Below, one piece after another: positions 32,679-44,847 of a DNA stretch of 64,000 nucleotides (position 1 is its first letter; the number at the start of each line of letters is the position of its first letter). Origin of the DNA: Peromyscus leucopus (taxonomy: Eukaryota; Chordata; Mammalia; Rodentia; Cricetidae); NCBI RefSeq assembly GCF_004664715.2, contig NC_051071.1, positions 30,878,161 to 30,942,160 on the forward strand, written 5' to 3'. A model generated the notes under the pieces. It was given only the letters and a program-made list of their open reading frames with translations, searched no databases and had not been told where the DNA came from. The position numbers and the translations under genes are program-made.

Positions 32679-34869
32679 GTAATGTTTATATTCTCTTGCT
32701 AAATAATGTAGGGAACCCATAAGCAAGAAGTGTAACTTAATTTTCAATACAGTACCCCATCATTAACTCTTTAATTACTCCCACCAGTTCCTTATACCTA
32801 AAGTCAAGTGGTTCCTGAATTAATACGCCTTCTTAGCCTGTCTTCATCAGGGGAAGGGATGCATCTGGCCCTACACAATGGCCTGATAAAGGATACAAGT
32901 CTTTTCTTGATTCTTGACAATGATAACTAAAACTAACATTTCTATACCAAAAATATCTTTTTAAATTTAATTCCTTGTAAAGTATGGTATACTTGTAAAC
33001 ATTTTGCTAAATAAACTACACTTGATAATAGTATTTAATCCATTTTACCATTTTAATCCAATCAATGTAAGCTTGATTTCTGATCCACATGAGTAGTGTT
33101 CATACCCTGTTGCCCTGAATTAGTTCTATTTTCAGTTAGAAATAGGGAAACTCTGGTTTACCAGTACATCCTTACATTCTGTTAGAATTTTAAGACTGAT
33201 AAAAATCCATGATCAGGCTTGTAGATTTTGATAGGTCTGGAGAATTTCCTAGGACCCAGGCTCACACTCCTTCCTAATTAGCACGTTGGCAAATAAACCA
33301 ACCAGCTCTCAGCAAACCCACAAAGGATGTAGAAAAGTTTTCCAGCAGAAAATGGATGTAATTCTGCTAAATGCTCCTCTTGATACCACAAACTTCTGAA
33401 TTGAGATGACTGTGGCTATCCTTGGCCATCCAAGGTCTACTCACTCCTGTGTTTCTCATCTCCCACCTGGAGTCTCAAGCCAGGCCTGGCCACTGAATAC
33501 TGAATGTGGGGGAACTGTGGAGGCCAACCACAGAGGTAAGTGGGCTGTAGAAGCAATACTGTGTAGTACCCACCCGGCCTGCGTTGTGCTCTAGGAGTGT
33601 TTTAACCCTTCCTCTCCTTTTTTTTTTTTTTTTTTTTTTAAATCATGGTGTCATGTTCCTGATGGTTGAGTTCTGTTTGTAAAGCATTTACCCAGCATGT
33701 GCATGAGCCATCAGTGTTAGACACCAGACTCAGGAAAATGAGTAAGATATATAATTTATGGATGGCGCTTCTGCATTGATAATCAGGTTCTTCCTCATTT
33801 GAAAAGTTCATCTATCCAGCAGCGGGACTTGGGAGGAACTGAATGGCTAATGGTATTCTCCTCTATCTATGGCTTTACCCCCAGTCACTGATGGGTCCCA
33901 CTGGAGCCCAGATAGCGTCTATCTCCTCAATACTGTCGCTTCTGCCTTTCTGCTACCAGAGACACTTTGATGTATCTTTCTGACCAGATTGAGATCTTAT
34001 GTGCTGCTCACCTGTGTGGTTCTTGCCCGCCAGGTGGGGAGAAGACAGGGTGAGGCAACTGCAGAAGAAGGCATGTCTCTGGTTAAGAAGGCTAATGTTG
34101 CAAAAATGACAGCTTAATATTCTGGCTAGATGAAACTCCAGAATACTGCCTACCCCATCTCATGAACTATGCCCCCCCCCCCACATCTACCCCTACACGT
34201 CAGCATCTAACAGAGGAGACCTGAATGCATTTATTTTGTTATGTCCCCAGTATCTTGTCATTCAGTCTCTGGTCTGGGTCTCATGCTTTGTCCTTATCTT
34301 TTGTTTCCATTTTTCCAGTGTTCTCTATGCCCTTGGAACTAGCCTTAAAAGGCTGCTTCTGCCAGTCTTGGCATGGATTTAACTACCCAGCCAGAATTTT
34401 CACTTAATTTACTATTGACATTTTCAAACTGATAAGTGAGTAGGGTTAGTTGGATCTCAAGTACAACATGACTCACATACTTTGGAAGAGTATGTGGAGG
34501 ATGAAGGAAAAGGAAAAAGAATGAGGGAAAAAAAAAAAAAACTGAGAATGATTTTAGTCATGTAAGTCATGAAAGTGCCCACAAAGCTGTTCTGGTTTTG
34601 TTTGTTTTAAAAAATGACTGGAGGCCATAATGTTTGAACTTTCCATTGTCAAGTCTGCTGAGAATTCAAGCAGGGCTGACCCCTGGAGACTTCTTTTTCT
34701 TCAGTTCCTGAGATGGAAAAATGAAAGCCTGCATCTTATTAAGCAGATCCACAGGACTTGAGTAGAAAGAAATATGAAAACACGATTCTGTGATCAAGCC
34801 TGGAAACGAAAAAACTTCAGAGGGAGCCAAACATGCTTTGGATTTCTATAGCAACACAATGAGGTGAAG

Positions 34870-34872
<3 letters not shown>
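32679..34872. other. Unassigned DNA
   Basis: A T20 run near 33620-33640, an ID-like trace near 33655-33730 and a C13 run near 34171-34183 are the only notable points in 2.2 kb. Confidence 0.45.
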
Positions 34873-34911
<39 letters not shown>

Positions 34912-34935
34912 TGTGTGTGACAGAGAGAGAGAGAT
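34873..34935 (+). repeat. (GT)n microsatellite with short GA end
   Basis: About eighteen GT units, a TTT interruption, more GT, then CAGAGAGAGAGAG. Confidence 0.95.
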
Positions 34936-35239
34936 TCATCACCACAATAAAAAAACTTGTTTGAAAATTTGCAGGAGACATTCATTTCTAGAAAAATAAC
35001 TACAAAATATATCAGATTAATGTTAAAGATGGGACTTACATTTTATGGAAAAGACCCATTTGTGGATCCCCAAATTTGGGAAGAAAACCGCTGCCCACCC
35101 CAGCATTATAGTCCTACAGATTAATAGGGCTTCGCTCCTTGAGCCTTGTACTGGTCTTGTCCTTTACAGATACTCAGTAGCCCTTATTGTTGGTGCTAGA
35201 CGATCAAACTCATGCTCTTTTAGTCTGTCTGGACATCTT

Positions 35240-35525
35240 TAACAAAATACTACATGCTGGGCAGCTTATAGCCATGGAAATGTATTTCTAGTGTTCTGGA
35301 AGCTAGATATCAGGGATCAGTGCCAGCATGCGTAGGGGCTGGCAATCTTCAGATGCAGAGCACTGCCTTTTTATTGTGTCATAGCCCAACAGTAAGAGGA
35401 TAATATAGCTGACTGGAGTCCTTTTTATGAGGACACTAGTCCCATCTGGGACAGCTTCACTTTCATGTCCTAATCACACCCTAATGGCTCTACCTCCTCA
35501 TACTATAGTATTGGGGGTCAGCATT
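35240..35525 (-). mobile_element. MaLR-type LTR fragment
   Basis: Complement landmarks: ACAAAATACTACATGCTGGG, TTCTGGAAGCTAG, TTTTATGAGGACACTAGTCC and ATGTCCTAATCACACCCTAA. Same kind of element as 11569-11905 and 38168-38460. Confidence 0.6.
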
Positions 35526-35527
35526 TG

Positions 35528-35710
35528 TTATAGTTTAGATATATGTTCTGCCCCGCCCCACACAGGCTCATGCTGCCTCTTGCTGGTGGCTCTGTCTTAA
35601 AAGGCTGAGGAGTCTTTGTGCCAGGAGCTATAGTTGGTGGAGGTACATCACCAGGGGTAAGCCTTTAGGCATTATAGCTCAGCCTTGCTGCTGGCTTAAG
35701 CTTTCTTTTT
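35528..35710 (+). mobile_element. LTR-like fragment
   Basis: TGTTATAGTTTAGATATATG at the start resembles the 5' end of MaLR/ERVL LTRs, followed by GGAGGTACATCACCAGGGGT and GCCTTTAGGCATTATAGCTC. Family uncertain. Confidence 0.4.
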
Positions 35711-36449
35711 TAATGATTTTCCAAGTTCCAAATAAGTCACAAGCTCTCACCACTATAGAACTGCAGACAGTATCACTCTCCACCATGATGGATAGAAGCA
35801 TTATTGGCTTCTGTAATGAGAAAGATTGTGGTGTAGATGAACATGGATGGATAGGATATGGTCAGTTCTGGATACCTCAGCCCAAGCCCCTTTGTAGTGG
35901 AGCCTTCACTTGTCTCCCAGGTATGATGCCCAAATATTTTACTGCTCTTTGAGAGAGTGGCCTGAATATGTGGGTGCCGCTTAACTGATACCCAGGTCTT
36001 TGACCTCTGATGGTTTTGAAAGTGAAGACTTTCTTGCTGTGGTTCCCTTGAAACCCTGGGCTATGTTTAGACATTTGCAACATATCTTGCATGCAAGCAA
36101 CTGATTTCTCCTTGTTTTCTGTCTCTGTGCTTTGGAAGAGGATCTTTACTCTTTCTAATTAAAATTCCCTGTAAGTATTTTCCTCTAAACCATGTCTTCC
36201 ATCATAAAGGAATTTGAGCCTCTCCCTCAGAAGAAAGAGAATTGCTGGCAGCTTTCAAATGTCAGGGGCATGCTTCTGCCTGTCAAGATTTCCAAACACA
36301 AATGCATGAGGTGCTGTGGGATCAGCACAGAGCATGTCAACCATCTTCTGCCTCTCCTATCCTTGCACAGACATGAAGACATACATGTTGTGCTACACAA
36401 AACTGATGAACCTATTTTGATACAACTGTTAATTGAAATCTCTTATTTA
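35711..36449. other. Unassigned DNA
   Basis: Short open frames at 35713-35952 and 36192-36494 have no domain or splice context. Confidence 0.45.
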
Positions 36450-37150
36450 CATCAGCTGACTCTGTTGTACAGTTCATGGGGTTTGGACAAATAAAATACA
36501 TCTTATATATGTACCATTGTAGTACCAGAATAGTTTCCTTGCCCTAAAAGATCTCTCTTTCATACCCTATACACCTGACATGTTTTACTGCTCATATAGT
36601 TTTATCTTTCCCAGGATATCATTGGATTGGAATCTATTGCCAAAACTACAGTCTTTGTAGTAATTCTAAAATAAACATTATAGGAATTCTGGAGCTTTGA
36701 CAATATATTTCTTCTTACCCTGTTCTTTGCTTTTGGTGCAGCATGGCCTATTCTGAATCTTTCACTTTTCTGTATAAAGTTTAGAACAAGTTCATCAATG
36801 TCCAGAGAGTAACTTGTGTTGGTGTATTGGTGAGGACAGCTGCCTGCCAAAGAATAATTTGCTGATATTTTGAATAGGGTAATGTTGAATCTGTTGACAT
36901 AGTTGGGAAGAACTAACCTCTTCACATTGCTGAATCATCTGATCCCAGGAATGTAGACTGTTTCTCCATTTACTTTAATCTTCCTTGATTTCTCTTGTTT
37001 GAATTATATATTTCCTCCTGTGTAGATCTTATACATACTTTGTTAGATTTATACCTAAGTAATTTTGGAGGATGATAATGTGGATGGAATTCTGTCTTAA
37101 TTTCAGTTTCAACTGCTCATTGCTAGCATATAGATTTATTTATTTTTTAT
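36450..37150 (-). mobile_element. Ancient L1 remnant (3' UTR plus ORF2 C-terminal part)
   Basis: The left part matches the L1M 3' UTR complement (TCATGGGGTTTGGACAAATA, CCAGAATAGTTTCCTTGCCC). The minus-strand frame at 36602-36925 shows decayed L1 ORF2 words near its start and middle (VNRFNITLFKI and DIDELVLNFI). It is joined to TTTGTTAGATTTATACCTAA and CATTGCTAGCATATAGATTT, further upstream in ORF2. Internal deletions have occurred. Confidence 0.65.
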
Positions 37151-37499
37151 CTCAAAAGAAAAATCTCCCATGCAAGCTCAAATTGCCTTAGTGCAAATAA
37201 AATCTCTCTAGAGATTAAAGGATAATACTTATCCAAAGATTGATTCCTACAGTCTCATCAGGAGCTCATTTCTTAGATGCTTGAATATTGTCATGGTGAG
37301 TAGATCACTGCCTCTCAAAGCTACTCAATGTATTTTGAACTTTACTTTTAGATTGTATTTCTCTATATTTGATTCCTCATGGGTGAACTCTCGCTTAATT
37401 ATAAAATGATAAAGGCATTTGTCATTTAAGTTAATAGCTTCACATGCACTCTCACTCGGATAACTATTGCAAAGGTTTGATGAATCCAAGGAGTCCTGG
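37151..37499. other. Unassigned DNA
   Basis: Nothing recognised. Confidence 0.5.
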
Positions 37500-37640
37500 A
37501 TGCTGTGCAGTCAGACTCTGGAGTACCAGCTGAACACCTCTGAGTTCAGGTTTGGGTTTCCCACTTAGCTTAGTAATTTTGGGTGAGCTCCCTCTCTCAA
37601 TTGCTTTATGTTTGATAGTTGGAAAATTCATATCTTCAAA
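37500..37640 (+). mobile_element. MIR fragment
   Basis: GTGCAGTCAGACTCTGGAGT then GAGTTCAGGTTTGGGTTTCC and TAGTAATTTTGGGTGAGC follow the MIR 5' half. Confidence 0.5.
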
Positions 37641-37889
37641 GCATAGCCATATAAAGGAGTCAAGACAGTGAACGGGAAAGGAGTTGTTAATCACACAGCT
37701 CAGTGGATATGTGATTTCAAACTCATCATCTCCTACTTTTTCTATCACTATCCAGATCTCCAAATTATGAATTGTACATAGAAAGAGAGGCAGAGAGTAG
37801 CAGATTTGGCATCCTCACACTGAACCCCACTCTTCACTTTAAAGCTTTGAATGTCTTGGTTAAAAAGAATAGAGCATAATTTAGTTTAA

Positions 37890-38010
37890 CTCTTTAATTT
37901 CACTGATCAGAAAATTGAGGCAGAAACCCCAGCTAATGAACCAGGTTATTTAGTTGCTAAAGTTAGAAAGGTTCTAGTTTAGCTCTTAATGCCAGTGTCT
38001 TTCTCGTAAC
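37890..38010 (-). mobile_element. MIR fragment
   Basis: AATTTCACTGATCAGAAAAT then TGAGGCAGAAACC and GGTTATTTAGTTGCTAAAG are the complement of the MIR core. Confidence 0.5.
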
Positions 38011-38167
38011 TCAACAAGAGACACTTGGCGCTAACCCACGGGCTCTGCTACTTCCCATGGTTTCTTGCTTCTCCTCTTATGCTGAGGTACTGGTTTACAA
38101 GTTGCAGCTTTCCTTGTATAGAACTGCGGATGGCTACATGGTGGACATTTGCCTCACTCCATTTTGT

Positions 38168-38460
38168 ATTGGTAATAGAGTACCGTAGGCTGAATCCTTT
38201 ATAGGGAAAGAACATTGATTTACTCATAGTTCTGGAGACCAGGAAGTCAAATAATACTGCATTTGGTCAGAACCTTTTTTGCTGTGTTGTCCTGTACAAG
38301 TGGCCTGAGGGCCAGACTTCATGAGAAAGCAGGACAGGAGGAGGGAGACTGGTAACTGGCTTTTATAACAAGCCCACTTCCTCAGTAACTCTTCTACTTC
38401 CATACATTAATCTTGCTAATCACAATCACTTCTTGGAAACACATTTAAATTACAGCAGCA
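38168..38460 (-). mobile_element. MaLR-type LTR fragment
   Basis: AATAGAGTACCGTAGGCTGA, TTTACTCATAGTTCTGGAGA, CCAGGAAGTCAAATAATACT and CTTTTATAACAAGCCCACTT are the complement of an old MaLR LTR. Confidence 0.6.
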
Positions 38461-38504
38461 TTCCCTCCCCAGAGTATTGGCGTGAAAAAGGTACATAGAC
38501 CCCG

Positions 38505-39345
38505 AGAACTGAACAAAAACTTAGAAAAAAATCCACACATCTATACTGTTTATTGGCATAGGTGCTGAAAACATACAAATAGCCTCTTCAACAGCTGGGA
38601 CTAAGAACGTTGGGGATGTATCTGCAAAACAGTTAATCTAGACCCCTGTCTTTCCTATGTCACAGAGATAAAATTGAAATGTATCGAGACTTAAAATGCA
38701 AGATGGTGAGCCAGGAAACTTACTGGAGAAAATAAAAGTGACTCAGTATATTGGGGTAGGTAATGATTTTTTTTTTTTTTTACAATTTCTAAAAACAAAG
38801 TCAAAAAGAACAAAATCAGATGAGTTGAGATGTCAAACTAAAAAGGTTTCTGTTCAGTAGGACATAGTCATCAGAGTGAAGAAACTGCAGATTGGGAAAA
38901 GACTTATACACTATACATCTAAAGGGGGTTGACTATATAAGGAATATAAAAACTCAATGCCAAGCAAATGAGCAACCCAATTTAAAATGGACAAGATAAC
39001 TAGGTGGATATAACTCCAGAGGCAAGAAAAAAAAAAAAAAAAAACAAAAAAACAAAAAACAAAAACCAAAAAGCTCAGTATGACTAATTACCAGAGAAAT
39101 GCAAATTAGAACTATAACAACACTACCTCATTTTGATAAGAATAATTATTACCCAAAAGGCTAAAGATGACAAATGCTGGCGAGGATTAGGACACAAGGG
39201 AGATATGGGAATGAGCATGTAAAATGCCTCAGCCATTGTTGAAATTGATATGGAGTTTCCTAAAACATGTACATGGAAGTTCCATACCATCCAACCATCC
39301 CACTCCTGGGTATGTCTACAAACTGGATGGGAGGGGATATGACAA
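38505..39345 (+). mobile_element. Ancient L1 ORF2 remnant, part 1
   Basis: The plus strand follows the ORF2 C-terminal coding order of an old L1: AATCTAGACCCCTGTCTTTC, GAGCAACCCAATTTAAAATG, CCAGAGAAATGCAAATTAGA, AATGCTGGCGAGGATTAGGA and CATCCCACTCCTGGGTATGT. No open frame survives. Interrupted by younger L1 ends at 39346-39900. Confidence 0.75.
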
Positions 39346-39515
39346 GGCAAGAGTGGGAATAATCAGAATATAGTATATAGATGTGTGAAATTGTCAAAGA
39401 GCAAATTTCTGTTAGAAGACTTCTCTTTTATTTACATTAGGGGGAGATCAAGGGAATCAGTGGCTGATATGTAAAATTAAATTAAATTATAAAATTAAAA
39501 AAAATAAAAAAGAAC
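39346..39515 (+). mobile_element. Short L1 3' tail(s) with A-rich end
   Basis: GGAGGGGATATGACAAGGCA then ATAATCAGAATATAGTATAT and GTGAAATTGTCAAAGAGCAA resemble an Lx-type L1 terminus. It is followed by an A-rich stretch ending near 39515. The boundary with the host L1 is approximate. Confidence 0.45.
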
Positions 39516-39519
39516 AAAA

Positions 39520-39900
39520 ACCTTTTTTATTTTCTTTTGAAAATATATTTTCATTTTTCCCCATAGAATATATATTTATCATATTCTTTCAGATACTCTC
39601 CACCTTGCTACTCACCCAACTCCATGTTTCTTCTTTTTCTCAACAAAGCAACACAAAACAAAACAGCAAACTAGAAATGAAAGTCAAAACAAACAAAAAC
39701 CTCCCAAATACTAAAACAAAACAAAAAGGACACATTAAAAAAAAATCATGGAGTCCATTTTGGGTTGACCAACTACTCCTGGGCATAGGGCCTTCCCTGA
39801 GGTGAGGTTGAGATACTCAGTAATACCCCTTTGTGGAAAGGTGATTTTGTTTTTCCCAGGAGGTGTCAGCTGCAAATAGCTTTCAAAGCACCAATTTAAT
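39520..39900 (-). mobile_element. L1 3' UTR, Lx-type
   Basis: The tail complement TTTTTTATTTTCTTTTGAAA is followed by TTCATTTTTCCCCATAGAAT, GGAGTCCATTTTGGGTTGAC, ACTACTCCTGGGCATAGGGC and CCCAGGAGGTGTCAGCTGCA, all Lx-type landmarks. Confidence 0.7.
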
Positions 39901-39934
39901 TAATCAAAAAGGCCAATCAATCATTTACAGAGAC

Positions 39935-40450
39935 ATTTGTATTCTCATAGTTATTGTAAGACTCTTTGCAATAGTGAAGAAATGAAAGTTACCTAAATGT
40001 TGATGGCTGAATAAAGAAAATATGACATACTTGTGTAAAAGAAGAGAATTAACTTCCCCTGAAAGAATGAAATCTTGTCACTTGCAATGATGTGCAGGAA
40101 CTAGAGATGCTTATGTTAAGTTAAATAAGCCAGGCGCAGAAAGACAAATGATCTCACTCATATGTGAAATCTAAAAGGTTAAGAATGGAATGGTGGTTTC
40201 CAGAGGTCAGGAACAGAAAAGGAGGAGGAGAAGGAGGAAGAGGAGGGGGAAAAGGAGGGGGAGGAGGGGAGATGGGGGAAGAAGGGAAGGATGGAAGTTT
40301 AATTATTTGTTACAAGACTTATTAGTGATAGGTAACAAGGTGTGGTGTGCTCTTGCAGAATAATGTTACTATGGATAAAATATGTATTTCAAAACCTAGA
40401 AATAAGTATTTTGAATGTCTTCATGAGAAAGAAATGATAAATGGAGATGT
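39935..40450 (+). mobile_element. Ancient L1 remnant, part 2 (ORF2 end and 3' UTR)
   Basis: Resumes the element cut at 39345: TCTTTGCAATAGTGAAGAAA, ACCTAAATGTTGATGGCTGA, ATAAGCCAGGCGCAGAAAGA, AATGATCTCACTCATATGTG and ATGGTGGTTTCCAGAGGTCA, then a GGA-rich 3' UTR stretch. Confidence 0.75.
40219..40292 (+). repeat. GGA-rich polypurine tract
   Basis: Variable GGA, GAAGGA and GGGGGA units within the L1 3' UTR. Confidence 0.85.
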
Positions 40451-40510
40451 AGATATATCTAACCCGATTTAAAGATTATATAATCTACATGCATTGAAAC
40501 ATCATATGAT

Positions 40511-40816
40511 TATTGGTGAAATTATTAAGGCCACTCCACGTAGTTAAAAGTAGATTTATTTAATGGTGTAACTTACAAATGAAGGGATAGGTAGTTTGAG
40601 GGTTCTGGGAAAGACGCAGCGTAATCCGGGGTGTTCTCTGGAGAACTCTCCTCCGTCCACCTCTAGCGTCTGGGCTCCCAACAGCAAGAGCTCGGTGCAT
40701 CCAGATCTTGGGTCTTCAGGGCCCTCCCTTCACCCTGCCTTGTAGGCGTGATAGTTACCAAAGCCTCAATGGGGGTTTGAACTTCCAGACCAAAGCTGGA
40801 ATGGCTACCCGCTACA
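40511..40816 (-). mobile_element. Solo LTR, 306 bp
   Basis: On the minus strand it starts TGTAGCGGGTAGCC, has AATAAA near 40557-40562 and ends in CCAATA. It is flanked by perfect 6-bp TATGAT repeats at 40505-40510 and 40817-40822, which fits a class II (ERVK-like) element. The terminal CA appears mutated to TA. CpG-containing words (GACGCAGCG, TCCGGGG, GCTCGGTGC) stand out against the AT-rich surroundings. Confidence 0.8.
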
Positions 40817-40844
40817 TATGATGCTCTATAAATATGCACAATTT

Positions 40845-40974
40845 TTTAAAGACAGGTTCTCTCTACATCACCCTGGCTGTCTTGGAGCTTGCTATGTAGA
40901 ACAGGCTTGCCTTGAACTCTCAGAGACCTGCTTGCCTCTGCTTAGGATTAAAGGTGTGCACCACCACACCTGGA
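40845..40974 (-). mobile_element. Old B1 SINE
   Basis: Diverged complement: AAAGACAGGTTCTCTCTACA, AGGCTTGCCTTGAACTCTCA and GATTAAAGGTGTGCACCACC. Confidence 0.8.
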
Positions 40975-42029
40975 TAATATGTGTAATGCTTATATTCTAA
41001 TGTATTAGTAAAGAGTTAATTCTAATTCTAAGAAGCAAGAACTGAGTGTTCACCTCTGAAAAGACAGATGAATGTTCTTTGAAGCTACACGAAGGTAAGA
41101 AAAGCAGAGAAACTTATTTTTTACATTAACTTCTATTGATCAAGAAAACCAAATTTCATTTTGGTGAGCAAATGTTTCATAGAAACTAGTATTCAAATAT
41201 CCCACTGAAAACCAACACTATGATTTTCTTGGAGGGAAAAATGAGGATGTTATAAAACATTTTATATGCTACCGAGTACACAAGTAGTCCTTGAGTAGCT
41301 CATATCCTTGTATACTGTCTTGTTGTATTCCATATATACCAATCTCCAGGAAACCACAACCTTTGACTGATGGCTCAGCTCCCATCATTTCTTAAACAGC
41401 TGCAATGAATGGTCACACCTCCCCAGACTGTACTGTGAGAAGGTATGTAGAAAGCTCACAACTCAGTACCAGGAGGGCAATAAGTAGGTGCTCAAAGCCG
41501 GGGGGAGCTCCCAGAACTCAGGCTCTGGAGTCAAATCCCACATTTAGGTTCAGTTCTCACCCCAGAACCTATGATGCTGACTTTATTTGAAACAAAGTTT
41601 GCAGATGTAATTGCACTAAGATGAAATGATTACAGAGTAAGATGGTTCCTAAACCCAGTATGACTGAGAGGAAAAGAGACAGACTCTGTGGTACAATGAT
41701 TACCTTCAAATTGAAATTTCTTTTCCCCTGAAAGGAGAATGGAGATTCATAAGTCTCAGACGTAAACAAAACTTTCAAATCTCAGAAAGATGAGGGTTGA
41801 AAGATTTATAAGAGTTCTTCAAGGTCACATGAACAGTAATGATTGCTGGGTAGAGGAAACCCAAGTTGGGCTGCATGCTAGTACTGCAGGAACTCCTGGG
41901 AATCCTGCTTTAGAGCCCTTTCTGCTGGGGTGGGCTTTTTGGTGATGTATCCACCTTTGAGTCAGTCATGTCCTTATAGGTAATGCCTCACCCATACTCC
42001 TATAAGTAACCCCTATAAACTCACTGGTT
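40975..42029. other. Mostly unassigned DNA
   Basis: A short MIR-like stretch lies at 41510-41580 (AGGCTCTGGAGTCAAATCCC). Nothing else recognised. Confidence 0.45.
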
Positions 42030-42446
42030 GACTAAATGTCCTGGCTAGTCTTACGTCAGCCTAACACACAAACTAAAATTATCTGAAAGGAGGGAAGCTC
42101 AATTGAGAAGATGCCTTCATAAGAGCCAGTTGTAAGGCATTCTTTAATTAGTGATAAATGTGGGAGGACCCATTCCATGGTGGGTGGTGCCATCCTGGGC
42201 TGCTGGTCCTGGGTACTATAAGAAAGCAGGTTGAGCAAGCCATGGGAGCAAGCCAATTAGCAGCACCCCTTCATGGCCTCTGTATTATCTCCTGCCTATA
42301 GGATCCTGACCTATTTGAGTTCCTATCCTGACTTCCTTTGATGATGAATAGTGATTTGGAAGTGTTAGCCAAATAAATCCTTTCCTCCTCAACTTGCTTT
42401 TTGGTTATGATGTTTCACTACAGCAATAGAAACCCTGACTAAGACA
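42030..42446 (+). mobile_element. Rodent LTR (ERVL-type)
   Basis: Plus-strand landmarks of a very common rodent LTR: TCAATTGAGAAGATGCCTTC, GGGTGGTGCCATCCTGGGCT, ATAAGAAAGCAGGTTGAGCA, CTTCCTTTGATGATGAATAG, an AATAAA in CCAAATAAATCC, and a terminal CCCTGACTAAGACA. The left boundary is approximate. Confidence 0.7.
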
Positions 42447-42542
42447 CAAAACTACAGACATAGACATACACACACAGTCATAGGCACACAGACACACACA
42501 TAGACACACAGACACACAGACACATAGATACACAGACACACA

Positions 42543-42591
<49 letters not shown>

Positions 42592-42596
42592 ACAGA
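42447..42596 (+). repeat. (CA)n tract with CAGA/CATAGA variants
   Basis: Degenerate CACAGA and CATAGA units lead into about nineteen uninterrupted CA units at roughly 42545-42582. Confidence 0.9.
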
Positions 42597-44847
42597 AAGA
42601 AATTGAAGTAATAAGTATGGATAGCTGGCAATCACCAGATACTTAGAAAGGCCAAAGAAGTGTTGTTTTCTAGATCCATGGTCCTGATCACAGGTTTCTA
42701 GCTTCCCGAACTGTGAATTATGTCAGTTGAATTATGGTACTTTGCCAGCTGTTGTCTCCTGACATGTATAATACCAACACAAAGAAAAGATGTGGTCTTG
42801 GCCTCTTCCTCTGGACTGTTACATCTGTATGAGTCTTGTGAAATCTTTCTGTCCTTGTTGCAGCCACGAGGATCCAGTGTGAAGACTATGGGGACAGGCT
42901 GGTGGCTGTACAGTCACTAAGCTTAGGAGTCCTGTTCTCACCAGTTAGGTAATATATCTGACCTTCTGTTTAAGTAACACCAGTTTGTTTTTCCTTTCAT
43001 TTGCACATAAAATTATCCTAACTCATTCAGAAAGGCATTTGCTCTTTCCCTGGTTTCTTCCTCTGTGATTGCACACTATAGGATTTTTGTGAGGGCTCAA
43101 TTAGGTACAGGATGATCCAGATTGTTTTCAGTTTGTCTGATTTTCATTAATTCACTGTTTAATTCAGCTACCACTACAATTATTCAGTGAATATTCAGTA
43201 AATACTCCCTTATGAATGGATGAATGAACAGAGTTACCCTAATGCAGGAAGGAATGTGGAAATGGTAATTAGGGAAAAACAAACACCATGAGAGGTGGGG
43301 AAATTCATCAGGCTAGACTCCAAAACAACCTCACAATGCTTAGGTTGGTCAGGATCAGGGCTTAAAACAGGCAAGTCTGGTGCTTTATGCAAAGATATTT
43401 GAATTAAAGGATGCATTCAGGAGGTATGCAGATATATGAGGGCAGGACTGGCTCGAGAAGGTGAGCCTCAGAGGCTGCCCTACCAATCCCCTAGCCCACA
43501 GCGCCCAAGGATTAGAACAGAAGTGTGAGCTTTGTTAGGTGTCAGAGCTAAGGAAAGGGGCTTGCATTTTGCCTGAGGGAGAGCAATTGACTGTTTCTCC
43601 CAAAGACCTTGTTTGAAATTAAAGTCTTGGAACACTGGATTCAATTAACTACCAGTTTAGGGACCTTGGGGATTCTAACTTGCTGTGTGCTTCATTTTCC
43701 TTTACAAATCATTCTCTGGCTTCTCGCCTCCATGCTTCTACCACCTACAGAAAATTCAGTCTGCAGGGCTGGGTTAAAACCGGTTCCTTTTCTCAGGTTA
43801 AAGTGAGGAATACAGGCCACACTCACTCTGCTTTCAAAAATCAGTGTTGCTGTCCATGTGACTTAGAATGGAGATCTTGAGAAAGTGTAAGAAAATACAT
43901 ATAAGTATATAGTACATATATGAGTGCTCACACATGTATTTTTATGCATGCATGCATGTATGTGTCTGCATGAATGCATCTAAATGCATCTAAACAGTAG
44001 TTGGTAAAGACTTACATGTTCAATCTTTTACAACAATCACAGTCTCCATCCCATGACTACTCAGCAAGAGATGCACACAGCATTTATGTCCTTTGGAACT
44101 CCCAGTTTATGGGAAAACAGATGAATTGATAAGTGCCTCGATACGGGCAGGTGCTGCAAATACCCACATTAGTTAGTGAACTTGGAAGGGAGACAGGCTG
44201 GTGGTCAGGAATAGGGTGGAGTCAGAACAGGCTTCCCAGAGGGTGCTGCCTTGTCAGTTGCTTTTGTGATGCGAGCAGTAATTTGCCTTGTGCAGGACTA
44301 GACAAGATGCGGGACAGCTGCTCTGCTCTACGAAGCACATAAGTATCTCTAGGGAAATTGGTATGAGGTGACAGTTGACCCACATCCCTACTTCTGTTTC
44401 CACTTGTGCTGGAAGGCATGCAAATTGGTCTTTCTCTTAACATATGCAATAAATTCCTTGCTTTGTATTTGGAAAAAGTCTTCTTTGATAGTAATCAATA
44501 CATTTTCATCCTCAACACAGAAGTTTTTTGACCCTTGCAAACAGCATTAAGAAGTGTGGGGAAGCACATTTGGGGTAGAAAGAGGGCTGAGTTTATTGCT
44601 GTGTATCAGGAACGGGGAGAAAACCAGGGGCTGTGGCCTTGGGACTGAGAACAGAGAGCTGGAGAAGAGCCAGAATTGCTTTGGCTGAGAGAAAGTATCC
44701 AAAAGGCCTCAGAGCATGGAGTTATTTCCTAGACATACTCTATTATGTAATAGAAATTCCCCTCCTCACCTTCTCAATGCAATGCTGAACTGTGGACTAG
44801 ATTCTATATTTTCCCGGATACACCTCCTCTCCCCTTCTCCTCCTTTC
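42597..44847. other. Mostly unassigned DNA with MIR traces
   Basis: MIR-like pieces near 43030-43120 (TTTTTGTGAGGGCTCAATTA) and 43610-43700 (GGACCTTGGGGATTCTAACT), and ATGC-rich alternation near 43940-43990. No exon supported. Confidence 0.45.

Noticed and set aside
33655..33730. ID-like SINE trace (AAAGCATTTACCCAGCATGT)
   Set aside because: Only about 30 bases fit and the following part does not; too weak to annotate as an element.
36602..36925. 107-residue minus-strand frame as a possible gene
   Set aside because: Decayed L1 ORF2 words are visible in it and the flanks are old L1 3' UTR.
40608..40700. Possible small CpG island
   Set aside because: CpGs are confined to the solo LTR at 40511-40816, and length and density are below a true island.
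42447..42596. Regularly spaced CACAGA/CATAGA units resembling a CRISPR-type array
   Set aside because: Units are 4-10 bp with no unique spacers; a degenerate CA microsatellite in a mammalian genome.
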